DNA of 64,000 nucleotides from assembly GCA_016946835.1 (NCBI GenBank), contig JACVTC010000157.1, positions 250,001-314,000 of the forward strand, written 5' to 3'. Shown here in pieces: positions 11,300 to 23,879 of the stretch. This DNA comes from Neocallimastix lanati (nom. inval.). Its lineage: Eukaryota; Neocallimastigomycota; Neocallimastigomycetes; Neocallimastigales; Neocallimastigaceae. A model generated the notes under the pieces. That model did not search any database and was not told the DNA's origin. It saw nothing but the letters and a program-made list of their open reading frames with translations. The stretch's first letter is position 1; each line of letters opens with the position of its first letter. The translations under genes and the position numbers were made by a program.

Positions 11300-13066
11300 T
11301 TTTTTTTTTTTTTTTTTTTTTTTAGACTTAGAGAAAACTTTATTTAATTTATAATAATAATAAAATTACATGATTTTAAAGAAATAAAAAAATAATAAAA
11401 TACATGAAATAAAATATTATATATTATAAAAGTGCGTTAGAAGCAATAGCCTCTAACTTTTCCCATTCCTCGATAATAACACCACGTCCATTATTGCGAG
11501 TAATAATTTCAGTATTAGTGTTTATCAATCGAATCTGTATCTGGAGGTGAAAATCCATGCCTTATCATTTCGACGCTATTGGTAACGGTAGATTCAACGG
11601 AATACCATTTCATCATCAAACTAAAAGATCGACAAATTAATGGTATTACGTTTGTTAGAAACTCCGCAATCCCCACAAAATACGGAACAGTTGACGAAGT
11701 TGAACTTTGTTTAAAAATATTGTCAACTAATTGTCTTTCTTTGTTCCCCATCATTAACTTTAATTTTTGAATATATTGAACGCCCACCAAGAAGTGCAGT
11801 CAATATACAATAATAAATATTATTATCATAATCCTTTTCTGAATTAAAAGAAACATCCAAGGATTTTTGTTCAATTATCAATGCAAACTTCAAAAGGAGA
11901 TCATCTAGAAAAGGTAAAGATTTATTTCTGTAATATTCCAATTCTGTACAGGCAAAGATCCAGTGAGAAAAGCTAGGTACACTAACACCACAACAAGGGC
12001 AACATTTAGGGCAATCTTCTGAGACGATTTTTCTTTTAATGAAAATACTAATGTCGAATTTAAAACCACACCTAATTCGAGAAATCCAAAAGAATCCCAA
12101 TTGATACTTAGGATATTGAAATGTTAAGTTTCTGATTTCTGAAATAAATCCAAAATCATTCTCCTTGTAAATAATTGCTTTTTTAACTTTTGAGGGTTTG
12201 AAGACATCTCTTTCCCAATAAAACTTTTTTATTTCACTTGTTTTCTTACCATTTAATTTCTTATCCAAAGTCCTTGATTCTTTAGTCCATGAGTAATGTG
12301 ACATAGTAGGAATATTATTAGTGAGATGATTAATAATACATGATGAGTTTTTCCATTTTCTAAAGCAACGTAATTGAGATATAGCACAGACAGCTGAAAG
12401 AGGAGGTATTCTCAATTCATGAGTAATATTATAGAGACTAACAGAAGAATTGCGAGATTTAAATCCATAACTCCAATAAAGTCCTCTATTAATAATTTTT
12501 TGAGCTTTAGAACATCTGCTCTTATTTGAACCAAAGAGAGGGGCATAATATATAACAAGACTAAGAATAAACGAAATTAAAACATATTTCTTCAATGGGA
12601 GAGGAACAGATTTATTAATAAGAAATCGAAAGTACAAATTTAACTTGACATTTAAATTACTATTTAATTTGGATTGTATAGGTTTCAGTGATAAAGATTC
12701 ATCAAAAGGAATACCAAGATAGGTATAGTTGTCAGTTTTAGGTAATTTTTTACTACCAATAAAGAAAGATGGATCTTCATAATTTATCGGTTTAACAAAG
12801 TTAATTGGTTTTACAACAAGAGTAGCACACTTATTAATTCCAAAAGTCATTTCATTTTTAATAGCCCATTCATGAACTTTATTCAAAATTTTCTTAAGAG
12901 CTTGTTTAGATGGAGCAACTAAAACAATATCATCCGCAAAAAGTCCACCACAACAATATTGAGAATCTAAATATACACCATACTTATCACAAGAAATAAG
13001 TAAAAGCGAAGTAAATTTAAAAAAATCATTGAGGTTTTCAAGATTAGGACCTAAAAAAATTTTTTT
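11300..13066 (-). mobile_element. LINE (non-LTR retrotransposon) copy A, 5'-truncated, with reverse transcriptase C-half
   Basis: Minus strand. The frame is open from about 13066 and contains the RT active-site motif GLFADDIVLVAPSKQ (FADD at about 12926-12940), then the thumb region and a cysteine cluster CPKCCPCCG...SHWIFAC (about 11950-12010), as in LINE ORF2 C-termini. A frameshift near 11735 separates the 387-codon piece from the next block (QLVDNIFKQ...YFVGIAEFLTNV). A second shift near 11515-11550 leads to a last block ending in EEWEKLEAIASNALL at 11424. A short 3' UTR and a poly(A) tail follow (22-base T-run at about 11300-11321). The 5' end stops in the middle of the RT, typical of incomplete target-primed reverse transcription. 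The clade was not determined. Confidence 0.9.
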
Positions 13067-13069
13067 TTG

Positions 13070-13240
13070 ATTTTATAATAAAAAAAAAAAAAAAAAAAAA
13101 AAAGAGCCTATTCCAAAAGAAAAGCAACTCTATACCTTGATTATATATATAATATATAAATATTTAAATAAGAATTTACTTTATCATTAATTTTTTTTTT
13201 TTTTTATTTTACAATTCAACTAATATATCTAAAAAAAATA

Positions 13241-13271
<31 letters not shown>

Positions 13272-14050
13272 TTTCTCCAATATCTTATTTATATATATAT
13301 ATATATATATATATTTTTATTTATTAAAATTATTATTTAAATTTAAATAACAACACTTTAAAGTTTATTATTTATTATTATTTTTTTTTTTTATTATAAA
13401 GTTTATTAATTTTTTATTTTTATTTATTTATTATATATTCTTAAAACTTCTTTTTTACTATTATTTTTTTATTTTACAAAAACTGTAGAATTAACCATTT
13501 TATTATTACTTTTTCAACAGTTTTTTTTTTTATTTTTTAAATAAATTAAAAATAATTATAATTTAATTTAATTTAAAATATTAAAAAGAAAAAAAAAATA
13601 ATTTATATATATATATATATAATTTTTTTTTTTTTTTTTTCTTTTTTGTTTTAATTTTTCTTTCTTTTTTTTTTTTTTTTTTTTTCTTGATTTTTTTATA
13701 ATTTATTAATAAATTTTTATATTAATAATATTATATAATACATTATCTTTAAATAATTTATACAACTTATTTAAATATATTTTATAACTATTATTTTATA
13801 ATAATCATTAATTTAAAATATTATTTTTTAAAAAAAAAAATTATATTTTATATTTTATATAAATGTATAAATAACATTTATTATAAATAGAAAATTATCT
13901 TTTTTTTTAAATTATTTAGTTATAAATATATTTAAAATAAAATAGAATAAAAAAAAAAAAAAAGAAAAGATAAGATATTATTATTATTATTATTATTTGA
14001 ATGGTTTCAAAGGTGGGAATTTTTTTTATTTTTTTCTCTTATAGTTAAAA
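13070..14050. other. Gene-free AT-rich stretch, 3' flank of the esterase gene
   Basis: A-run, (AT)n tracts at about 13248-13271 and 13290-13313, T-runs and random A/T. The part next to 14058 is the 3' UTR of the esterase gene. No defined polyadenylation signal can be picked from the many AATAAA-like strings. Confidence 0.5.
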
Positions 14051-14058
14051 TTTTAACC

Positions 14059-15225
14059 TTATGGGAGAGAGAATTGTTTAACAAAGTCCCAACCCATTTT
14101 ACCATCACCTTCATTGTGACCACCACCATTAATGGTACAGAGACCAACCTTAACACCACCATTACAGTTTTCATACATTTCACAGTTGTTTCCTGGAGTG
14201 TTTTGCTTTGGAGAACCGGAACAACCGTTCATCTTAGCCCATTCCTTTAAGTTGTTCTTAGCACCCATGAAGGTAATTGGTTTACCTGGGACAACTTGAG
14301 AGAGACCACCATTATACATAACAATTTGGTCAGAGGTACCACGGAAGTTAAGAATTGGGAATGGACGAGATGGCTTACACTTACCAGCATCAACAATTTC
14401 CTTAGCAAGATCGAAAGCAGATGGAGCAGCAGCAGCAATAACATCAGAAAGGTAACAACCAGCGTAGTTAGACATACCACCACCCATGGAGAAACCAGCA
14501 GCGTAAATACGTTTTGGATCAACACAAGCCTTATTGGTAATTTCCTTAATGAAGTCACGAGTGAATTTGACATCATCAGCATCAGTACAGCAAGGACCAA
14601 CATTCCAAGCTTGACCCATTGGACCTTGAGCACCATCCATGAAGGCTACAATGGCACCATCATTAAGAGCGGCCTTAGCGGTTTGAGAACCACCTTCCCA
14701 TTGAGAGGCACTACCCATAATTGGATGGTAGTTAATAAGAAGAGGAGTTGGCTTATCACCTCTGTAACCGTTAGGGAATTTAACAATAACCTTACGACCA
14801 CCAATAGAGAGGTTAGTGTTACTCTTGAGAGTCTTTCCAGAGCAGTCAACAACTTGAGCTTGAGTTGGTTGAACCTTTTGAGTTGTTTGTGGTTGTTTTT
14901 GAGTAGTTTTTGGTGGTGTTGGTTGTTGCTTACCCTTAACAATACCACACCAGTCATTATTTTCAACACTCCAATCACCATCATCATCTGTGTAATAGAC
15001 GACATTAGTGTTTTGACAACATGGGTAACCTAACTTAAGAGACCAACAGGTTTCAATACCACACCAATTATTGTTTTCAATACCCCAGTCACCATCATCA
15101 TCAGTGTAAACAACATCAGAAGTGGAGGTACAACATGGATAACCTAACTTTGTAGAGAAACAATCAGCTAAAGCTTTACCAGCAAAGACAGTAGCGATTA
15201 AAGGTAATAAAGTGATATTTTTCAT
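14059..15225 (-). CDS. Secreted CE1-type carbohydrate (feruloyl) esterase with two fungal dockerins
   Basis: 388 residues, intact. Residues 1-20 are a signal peptide (cleavage near ALA-D). Two CBM10-type fungal dockerin modules follow, about 22-56 and 60-94, each with LGYPCC, Y.DDDGDW, E.N.WCGI; dockerins anchor enzymes to the cellulosome of anaerobic fungi. A Gln/Thr/Pro linker spans about 97-124. The catalytic domain (about 127-388) is an alpha/beta hydrolase with nucleophile elbow GFSMGG (Ser246), probable acid Asp299 (GTSDQ) and His370 (GGGH), resembling feruloyl and acetyl-xylan esterases of the CE1/polyhydroxybutyrate-depolymerase group. Predicted to cut ester side chains from arabinoxylan outside the cell; the exact substrate is not decided by sequence. 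Its GC content is clearly above the flanks. Start ATG lies in an A-rich context after a T-rich leader. Confidence 0.95.
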   Translation of the reverse strand: MKNITLLPLIATVFAGKALADCFSTKLGYPCCTSTSDVVYTDDDGDWGIENNNWCGIETCWSLKLGYPCCQNTNVVYYTDDDGDWSVENNDWCGIVKGKQQPTPPKTTQKQPQTTQKVQPTQAQVVDCSGKTLKSNTNLSIGGRKVIVKFPNGYRGDKPTPLLINYHPIMGSASQWEGGSQTAKAALNDGAIVAFMDGAQGPMGQAWNVGPCCTDADDVKFTRDFIKEITNKACVDPKRIYAAGFSMGGGMSNYAGCYLSDVIAAAAPSAFDLAKEIVDAGKCKPSRPFPILNFRGTSDQIVMYNGGLSQVVPGKPITFMGAKNNLKEWAKMNGCSGSPKQNTPGNNCEMYENCNGGVKVGLCTINGGGHNEGDGKMGWDFVKQFSLP

Positions 15226-16180
15226 TTTCGTTTTTTCTTTTTTTTTTTTTTTTAATTAAAATTTAATTTAAATTAATTTAATTTATAATCAATATAAAAT
15301 AATTTTTTTTTTTTTTTTTACTTTTTATTTTTTCTAAAAATAAAAAAAAAAAGAAAAATAATAAATAATATCTATTAAAACTTTTCTTTAAAAAAATAAA
15401 TTATTTAATTATTAATAAATTATTAATAATTTTTTATTTAGCTTTATTTTATTTTTTTATTTAAATTTAATTTTAAATAATAAAATAATAATATTTAGAA
15501 AAAAAAATTTTTTTCGAGGTACCTTTTACCTTCTTTTATCCTTTTTTTTTTTTTATTATTATTATTATTTTTGTTTTTGTTTTTGTTTTAAAATTTCTTT
15601 TTTAATTATTTTTATTTACAAAATTAAAACAGAAATAGAAAAAAATAAATAAATAAATAAATAATAAAATAATTAAATAATTAATAAATAATTAAATAAT
15701 TAAATATATAATTAAATAATTAAAATAATAAAAAAATTTTTTTTTTAATAAAAGAATAATAAAATTTATTTTATTGGTTATATGAGTCATTTTAATTAAT
15801 TCTATTCTCTTCTATCTTTACTTTATTTTATATTTAATATATATTTATTTCATATTGATTCTATTAAAGATAATATATATTCATTATATTCATTATATTA
15901 TTTTATCTATTCTTTAATTTATTCTATCTATTATTTCTATTACTTTATTTGTTTTTCAGAGGAAATTAAAAAAAATTATACCAAACTCTATTTATTAATA
16001 AATATATTAAATGTACTAAAATTTAATTTTAATTAATTTAAATTAATTTAATATTAAAAAAAAAAACAATGGATTTTTTTTTCTTTTATCGAAAACTTTA
16101 TTAATTATAAATATTCTATTATTTAATAAAAATTCCATTCATAAATTTATTATTATTTTAACTTTTTTGTAAAAATTAAA
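15226..16180. other. Gene-free 5' flank of the esterase gene
   Basis: T- and A-runs plus AT words only. It must contain the promoter of the esterase gene, but I see no distinct motif. A GAGGTACC-containing site near 15517 is one of the few GC-bearing words. Confidence 0.4.
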
Positions 16181-16850
16181 TAAATAATAAATAATTAAAT
16201 AATAATTAATAAATAATAAATAATAAATAATAAATAATAAATAATTGAATTATAAATAATAAATAATAAATAATAAATAATAAATAATAAATAATAAATA
16301 ATAAATAATAAATAATAAATAATAAATAATAAATAATAAATAATAAATAATTGAATAATAAACAATAAATAATAAATAATAAATAATAAATAATAAATAA
16401 TAAATAATAAATAATAAATAATAAATAATAAATAATAAATAATAAATAATAAATAATAAATAATGGAATAATAAATAATAAATAATAAATAATAAATAAA
16501 TAAATAAATAAATAATAAATAATAGTATTTATTAATAAATAATAAATAATAAATAATAAATAATAATAAAGAGTATTTATTAATAAATAATAAATAATAA
16601 ATAATAAATAATAAATAATAAATGATAAATAATAAATAATAAATAATAAATAATAAATAATAAATAATAAATAATAAATAATAAATAATAAATAATAAAT
16701 AATAAATAATGGAATAATAAATAATAAATAATAAATAATAAATAAATAAATAAATAAATAATAAATAATAGTATTTATTAATAAATAATAAATAATAAAT
16801 AATAAATAATAAATGATAAATAATAAATAATAAATGATAAAATAATAAAA
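16181..16850 (+). repeat. Heptanucleotide AATAAAT satellite with internal ~246-bp duplication
   Basis: Nearly pure tandem AATAAAT. An irregular marker block (TAATGGAATAAT, then AATAAATAAATAAATA, then AATAGTATTTATTAATAA) occurs at about 16461-16535 and again at about 16707-16785, showing that a block of about 246 bp was duplicated as a unit. Confidence 0.9.
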
Positions 16851-18330
16851 TTTATTAATTATTTAATTATTTAATTAATTATCAATTTTTTTGATGTTGT
16901 GGCGTCTTTTGACCCCAAAAAAAAAAAAAAAATAAAATAAATAAAAAAATTTTTGATAGAGGATGAAACCGCTTTTTTTTTTTTTTTTTTTAATTATTAT
17001 TTTTTATTATTATATTTATTTTTTTTTTATTATTTTTATTAAATGATGATGCTGACCATCAAATTTTAATGATTATATTGTATTAAAAATCTTTTATTAT
17101 CCTAATAATATTTTAGTTATGAATGGGATGATGGATCTTGAAAAATAATTATAAAAAAAAAAAAAAAAAAAAGAATGTAGGCATTATAAATGTATTAAAA
17201 ATCTACTTTTATGATATTTTTTTATAGGTTTTTATATAGGAATGCATCCACATTCATCACTAAAAATATAAATAATATTAGTAATAAAACAGATATTATA
17301 AATAAAACAGATATAATAAATATTATAAATATAACAAATATAACAGTTATTATAAATATAACAAATATAACAGTTATTATAAATATAACAGTTATTATAA
17401 ATATTATAAATATAAGAGATATTATTAAAATATATAGTTTTTTTTTTTTGGTTTATTTAATTTTTTTTCCATTTTTTCAATTGTTTGGTTGTTAATCTAA
17501 AGAAAAGAATATTTTGGATACAAATTTGAGAAAAAAAAATAAAAAAGAGAAAAGATTCAAATAAAGGGGAAAAGTTGGGAAAAAGTTGGGAGAAAGTTTA
17601 AACTTTAAAACTAAAAAATAGTAAAACTAAAAAATAATAAAAAAAAAATAAGAAAATAAGAAAATAAAATAAAACAGTATATGATCATAACAATTAAAAA
17701 TAAAAAATTATAAAATAAAATAAAATAAAATAAAAAAAAGTAAAAGTTCATAATAATAACAATAATAAATTTTTAAAATAAAAGTTTTTTTTATTTTATT
17801 TTATTTTATAAAAGTTAAATAAGAAATGTCTGGTAAAATTTTTGATATAATTTAAAGTTTTTGTAGAAAATACCTTAAAAAAAAAAAAAAGTTGAAAGAC
17901 TTTTAAAAAAAAAAACAAAAAACAAAAAAAAAAAAAAAGTTTAAATCGAATAAAAAATAATTAAAATAATTATAAAGAAAAGTTATAATAATTAATTATA
18001 AGCAATATTAATATTGAATTTATTCTAATTAATATAATTATAAAAAAGTTATCATCACTATTGAAATAAAATAAAAAAATAAAAAAAAAAAAATATTTGA
18101 AATAATTAAAATTAAAATTATTATTACAAAAAAAATTAAAAAAAAATAAAAAAATTTTCTCCCAAAATTTATTATAAAGTATCATTATATTGAAATATAT
18201 TGATACTATATAAAACAATAAATCATCTTATATATTGTATCTTATATTGTATTATATTTTTTATTTAATTCTCTCTTAATTTAATATAATAAGTCATAAA
18301 ATTAAAAAAAGATAATAATAAACTTAATTA
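16851..18330. other. Gene-free AT-rich stretch
   Basis: Small lower-AT islands at about 16890-16975 and 17040-17130 without recognisable coding. An imperfect ATAAATATAACA/GTTATTATAA repeat lies at about 17270-17420. The rest is homopolymer and A/T-rich. Confidence 0.4.
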
Positions 18331-18335
18331 ATAAT

Positions 18336-18378
<43 letters not shown>

Positions 18379-18576
18379 TCTATTTATTTATTTATCTATT
18401 TATTTATTTATTTATCTATTTATTTATTTATTTATCTATTTATTTATTTATTTATCTATTTATTTATTTATTTATCTATTTATTTATTTATTTATTTATT
18501 TATTTATCTATTTATTTATTTATTTATTTATTTATCTATTTATTTATTTATTTATCTATTTATTTATTTATTTATT
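18336..18576 (+). repeat. TTTA/TCTA tetranucleotide array
   Basis: Tandem TTTA with a TCTA variant recurring mostly every 20 bp, i.e. a second-level unit CTATTTATTTATTTATTTAT. Confidence 0.9.
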
Positions 18577-19540
18577 AATTTTTGGTTAGATGAAAGTTTA
18601 AAATATTAAAAATTTTTATTTATTAAATGTTTCTGTATCACTTTAAATTTTTGGAGAAATTAAAAAAAAAAAAAAAAACACAAAATTGTCAATTTAGTTT
18701 TTTTTTTTTTTTTTAATTCTTTTTTTATATACCAAAAAAAATATTTATGTTTAAATAACATAATTTTATGATTAATAATATATATATGTTGAAATTCCAT
18801 TTATTTTATATCTAATAAGAATATTATTTTTAAATCACGTTACAACACCTTCAACATAATTTAGTTATCTACACGTGATAATTGCTAATAATTGATTTAA
18901 ATATCAAATAAAGTTAAAAAAAAAAAGTGATTTAATTTTTTTTATTTTTTATACTAAATAAATTCATTGTCCCCTCTTTCATACCAAATGGTTAAATTAA
19001 AAATTTTTACTTTCTTTGGAAAGTATTGAATAATAATAATTAAAAAAAGGACTCTTAAAAGGAATATTTAAAATAAAAAAGGAATCTTATTAGGAATATT
19101 TAAAATAAAAAAGGAACATTTAAAGGAATAAATAAGATAAAAAAGGAATACTTCAAGGAACATTTAAAGGAATATTTAAAGGAATATTAAAAGGAATAAA
19201 TAGTAATAAAATGAATAATAAAATGATTAAATAATAAAAGGAATAATGAAAAGAATTTTTTTTTATTCAATTTAATAATTCCTATTATATTTCTTTATAT
19301 ATTTAACTTTTTTTTTTTTTAATGAATTCTTAAATATTCTTTATGCTGAAATGTCTATTAACAATTATTTTTTTTATTTTCTATTTTTTGAATCATATAT
19401 TAATAAAAGGGACAAATATAATTAATTCTATTTTAACCATACAGAAATAAAAGTAAATGTTGAATATTTTATTAATAATTAATAATATTTTATTAATAAT
19501 TAATTCTATTTTATTAATAATAGATAATAATTAATTACAG
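18577..19540. other. Gene-free; scattered GGAATATTTAAA words
   Basis: At about 19040-19240 variants of AAGGAATATTTAAA/AAGGAACATTTAAA recur about ten times, an imperfect minisatellite. No coding signal. Confidence 0.4.
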
Positions 19541-19763
19541 ATAATAATTATAAATAATTTATTAATAATTATAGTTTATAATAATTATAAATAATTTATT
19601 AATAATTATAGTTTATAATAATTATAAATAATTTATTAATAATTATAGTTTATAATAATTATAAATAATTTATTAATAATTATAGTTTATAATAATTATA
19701 AATAATTTATTAATAATTATAGTTTATAATAATTATAAATAATTTATTAATAATTATAGTTAA
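19541..19763 (+). repeat. 37-bp minisatellite, about six copies
   Basis: Near-identical 37-bp units containing GTTTATAATAATTATAAATA then ATTTATTAATAATTATA. The outer copies are partial. Each unit is itself rich in dyad symmetry. Confidence 0.9.
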
Positions 19764-21767
19764 TAATAATTTAATAATAAATTATATTTAATATGAATTA
19801 GCATAAAATACATTTTTTATACCTTTTTTAGGAAATTTGATCAACGTTCGGATCTTCCGTCGTATGACCTTGAACAAAGTGTAAATTTTAATTTTTTTTT
19901 TATTTTTTATTTTTTATTTTTTCTATTATTTATTAAATATTTATTAAATAAGTTAATTATTCATTTATTTATTCTATTATTCTATTATTCTATGATTATT
20001 TTAATTCATTCATCAATTATTGATTAAATAAATACTTTCTTTTTATTATTAATTAAATAAATACTCTTATTAATCAATACTTTCTTTTTTATTATTAATT
20101 AATCAATACTTTTATTAATAAATACTTCTTTTTTATTATTAATTAATCAATACTTCTTTTTTATTATTAATTAATCAATACTTTCTTTTTTATTATTAAT
20201 TAATCAATACTTTCTTTTTTATTATTATTTATTATTCCATTATTTAATTATTTAATTATTTCTATCTATCTTTTAATCATTCATGGTTACATTATTCATT
20301 TCTTTTATTTTATTCCTGATTGTTCTTTTAATTTCTATTTCTATTTCTTATTTCATTAAAAACATAATAATAATATAAAATAATTAATAATTAATAATAG
20401 TAATAATAATATTAATAATAATTTATTATTATTAGTATTATTATTATTATAAAATATGTCATACATAGAATGAGTGATGATCCTGTAATGAAATGAACAA
20501 TACAATCTCTCTATTAATAATTATTAAAGAATTTTTTATGATAAAAAAAAAATGAAAAAAAAAATAATTTTAAATAAAGTTTTAAGACATAAAAATTATA
20601 TAGATAATAAAATATATAATAAAATTAGTATAAAATTAGTAATAAAATATATAATAAAATTAGTTTAAAATTAGTGATAAGAATTTGAATAAATTTTTTT
20701 ATATAGTTAATAAACAACACACAAAAAAATAAAAAAAAAGTAGAACAAAATAAAAAATAAAATAAAACAAAACATATGATATAAAAAAAAATAAAACAAT
20801 AAAACAAAAGGAGGAAAAGACAAGAAAAAAATAGTTATAAATTATTATTATTATTATTACTATTCTGATAATAATAATATTATAATCATCATCTATATTA
20901 TTATTTATTATTTATTATTTATTATTTATTATTATTATTATTCTGATAATAATATTATTATAATCAACATCTATATTATTATTTATTATTTAATTATTAT
21001 TAAATTATTAAATTATTTATTATTTAATTATTAAAGATTTAATTTAAAGATGATAATAAAATAAAAAAGATGAAAAATTAAAAAAAAAAAAAAAGATAAA
21101 AATGTTTCATCTTCTTTAAAATGATAAAATAATTTAATTGAAAACTTTATTAATTATAAAATTAATTATGAATCCATTCATAAAACTTTATTAATTATAA
21201 AATTAATTATAGATTCATTAATAAAACTTTATTAATTATGAAAATGTAAAAAAATTTGTGATGAAATGCTTCAACGATGACTTACAAATAAAAATTAATA
21301 TAAATTATAAATTAATTTAAAAATAAAAATAAAAATTGAGATTAAATGAAAAAAAAAAAAACAAGAAAATTAAATATATTAATATAATAATAATATATAA
21401 AATTATAAATAAAATATATAAAAAAAAAAAAGAAAATTAAAAAATGAATTAAAAAATGGAAAAAAATTTTAATATAAAATAAAAAGATAATAAATAGAGT
21501 TCAAAACTTTAATAAATATAAAAATGGATTATCATTCGATACAATCAACAATTTTATCCAATTTAGGATATGAGAAAGTTTAAGGAATAAAGAAAATTAT
21601 ATTAAATATTAAATTAAAAATTGAATTAAATTAAAATTTTAAACTTTGTCCAATTTCAAAATAAATAAATATAAAGTTTATGAATTGAAATTGAATAGTG
21701 CCCATATATAATTTCTTGGAATTCAAATATAAAAATAGTCATATTTCTTGGAAATTTAAATTAAATT

Positions 21768-21804
<37 letters not shown>

Positions 21805-21850
21805 AAAATATCATATAAATTTTATTTATTAAAAATTATTTAAAAATGAT
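19764..21850. other. Gene-free; several small tandem arrays
   Basis: A lower-AT island at about 19830-19880 reads FRKFDQRSDLPSYDLEQSVN on plus but is too short to assign. A repeat of TTTTTTATTATTAATTAATC with AATACTT spans about 20030-20230. A duplicated block of about 75 bp (CTGATAATAATATTATAATC, then ATCTATATTATTATTTATT) occurs at about 20865 and 20942. A repeat with AAAACTTTATTAATTAT lies at about 21141-21240. Confidence 0.5.
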
Positions 21851-21851
21851 T

Positions 21852-21921
21852 TAATATTAAATTATATTAAATTATATTAAATTATATTAAATTATATTAA
21901 ATTATATTAAATTATATTAAA
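21852..21921 (+). repeat. Decanucleotide ATTATATTAA array
   Basis: About seven tandem copies of a 10-bp unit. Confidence 0.85.
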
Positions 21922-22520
21922 TTTAATAAATTAAATTTTCTATTAAATTAAAAAAAAATTTTTTTTTTTTAATAAATTTTAAATTTTCAAATGTGAAATT
22001 TATTTAAATTTTTTAAATTTTTTTTTATTTTATTAATCATTTCATATTTATTTATTAACATAGCTATTTATTTATTCATTTATTAATATATTTATTTATT
22101 TTATTTTTATTTATTCATTTAATTAATATTACTTTTTTTTTTTTTTTTATTTAATTCATCATCATTTAACCATTTTATTATTATTTATTATTTATTATTT
22201 TATATATCATTTATAATTAAAATATTTTTTTTTTATATTCCATAATTTAATGATAGAAAATAAAAATAAAAATAATTAAAAAATAATTAAAAAAATAATT
22301 AAATAATTTTTCTTTCTTTCTTTCTTTTCTATTTTCTATTTTTTATTTTTTATTTTTTTATTATTATTTATATTTCTTTTTAATATTATTTAAATTCTTA
22401 TGTTTAAATTTTATTTATTACTTTTTTTTAAAAAAATAAAAATCAAATGATATTTAGAGAGCCTTTAAAAAAAAACATTTCATGAACGATTACTATTTAG
22501 TACAATTCAAATAAAACCAA

Positions 22521-22551
<31 letters not shown>

Positions 22552-23098
22552 TATTATATAATATCTATAATATATTTATATATAAAATATTTATATTTAT
22601 ATAAAATGTTAAAAATAAATAAATAAAAAAAGTTATAATTATAATCATTCCATAATAATTATATATATAATATATAATATTAATAATAATAAAAAAAAAT
22701 GCATTAAGAATAAACAATTTTTAGGAAGATATTTTGCAAATATTCTCATTTAATATTTCCATCTGGAAGGATTAAAAAAAAATATTTAATAAAAATCAAA
22801 TATTAAATTTAAAAAAATAAAATAAAAAAAAAAAAAAAAAATTATTTTTAAAGATATTAAAAATAAATAATTAAATAAAATAAATAATTAAATAAAATAA
22901 ATAATAAAATAAAATAAATAATTAAATAATTATAATAAATATAGTTTTTTAAGAGTTATGAAATTTGTGTTTAATTAATTAAAACAACTTTATTTAAAGA
23001 TGTTTTAGGACAAAAAGTTACAAAGAATAAATTATTTCTAAATTATACTTTTACAATGTGGCTTAAACATTAATATATATACAATATGTTTCAATACA
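21922..23098. other. Gene-free AT-rich stretch
   Basis: A/T homopolymers and short A/T words only; nothing recognisable on either strand. Confidence 0.5.
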
Positions 23099-23426
23099 TG
23101 CATTTCGTAATATGGCTTATAATTTATAAAATAAATCCATACATTTTTATGATATAAATAAATAATTATTATTTTAAAAGAAATAATAATTTTTACAATT
23201 AAATATTATTAAATAATAATTATTTAATAATATTTCAAAAAAAAAATAATAATATATTCTATTAAAAAAGAATTATAAAAAATTATTTTTTATAAAAAAA
23301 TTATTTTTACATTTGAATATTAATAAATTATATATAAAAAAAAAGAATATTTATTATTTATTTTATTATTTATTGAATTATTAAAAAGCAAGCCTCATAA
23401 GAAAATACGCCATATTGCGAAATACA
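23099..23426. mobile_element. Small TIR element (MITE-like), MULE-end family, element 1
   Basis: Left end TGCATTTCGTAATATGGC (23099-23116) and right end GCCATATTGCGAAATACA (23409-23426) are inverted repeats matching 16 of 18. The interior of about 290 bp is A/T-rich and non-coding. The ATTTCG..ATATGGC ends resemble those of the Mutator-like elements at 46-56 kb. No clear target duplication was seen. Confidence 0.65.
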
Positions 23427-23601
23427 CTAGATTCATTTTATTTATCATATATTTTTATATATATTTATATATTTTCATTCTTATTAACAGTAATAAAAAT
23501 ATATTCTCTTTTATACTACATAATTATTTATTAGAATAGGTATTCCATATTATTGGATTGGGCCTAACAAAATAATAGATTTATTAAATAATTTAGGGGG
23601 G

Positions 23602-23831
23602 GCATTTCGCCAGGTTGCATTTCGCCAATTTTTGAAAGCATGTGGCGTATTAAAAAAATGTGGCATTTCGCCAAATTGAAAATTATTAAATAAATAAATC
23701 AATAAATAAATTTAAATATTAATATCGAATAAAAACAATTTTAAAAAAAATTTTTTTGAATTAATATTTATTTATTTATTCATTTATTTATATCAATACG
23801 CCATTTGTCGAAATGCAACCTGGCGAAATGC
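23602..23831. mobile_element. Small TIR element (MITE-like), MULE-end family, element 2
   Basis: A perfect 23-bp inverted repeat: GCATTTCGCCAGGTTGCATT plus TCG at 23602-23624 is matched by its reverse complement at 23809-23831. Outside lie a G-run on the left (about 23595-23601) and CTCTCCC on the right (about 23850-23856), extending the imperfect symmetry. Subterminal GGCGTATT/AATACGCC is also inverted. The interior is non-coding. Confidence 0.8.
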
Positions 23832-23879
23832 AATTTGGGGAAATGCAACTCTCCCAATAATTTATTTCTTTCTTCTAAC

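Noticed and set aside
14296-15033. 245-codon frame opposite the esterase
   Set aside because: The minus-strand gene has signal peptide, dockerins and triad; the antisense frame has no domain.
17211-17495. 94-codon INITNITVI-repeat frame
   Set aside because: Translation of an ATAAATATAACA simple repeat.
19830-19880. Short lower-AT island with open frame FRKFDQRSDLPSYDLEQSVN
   Set aside because: Only about 20 codons, no start, and no context to support a gene.
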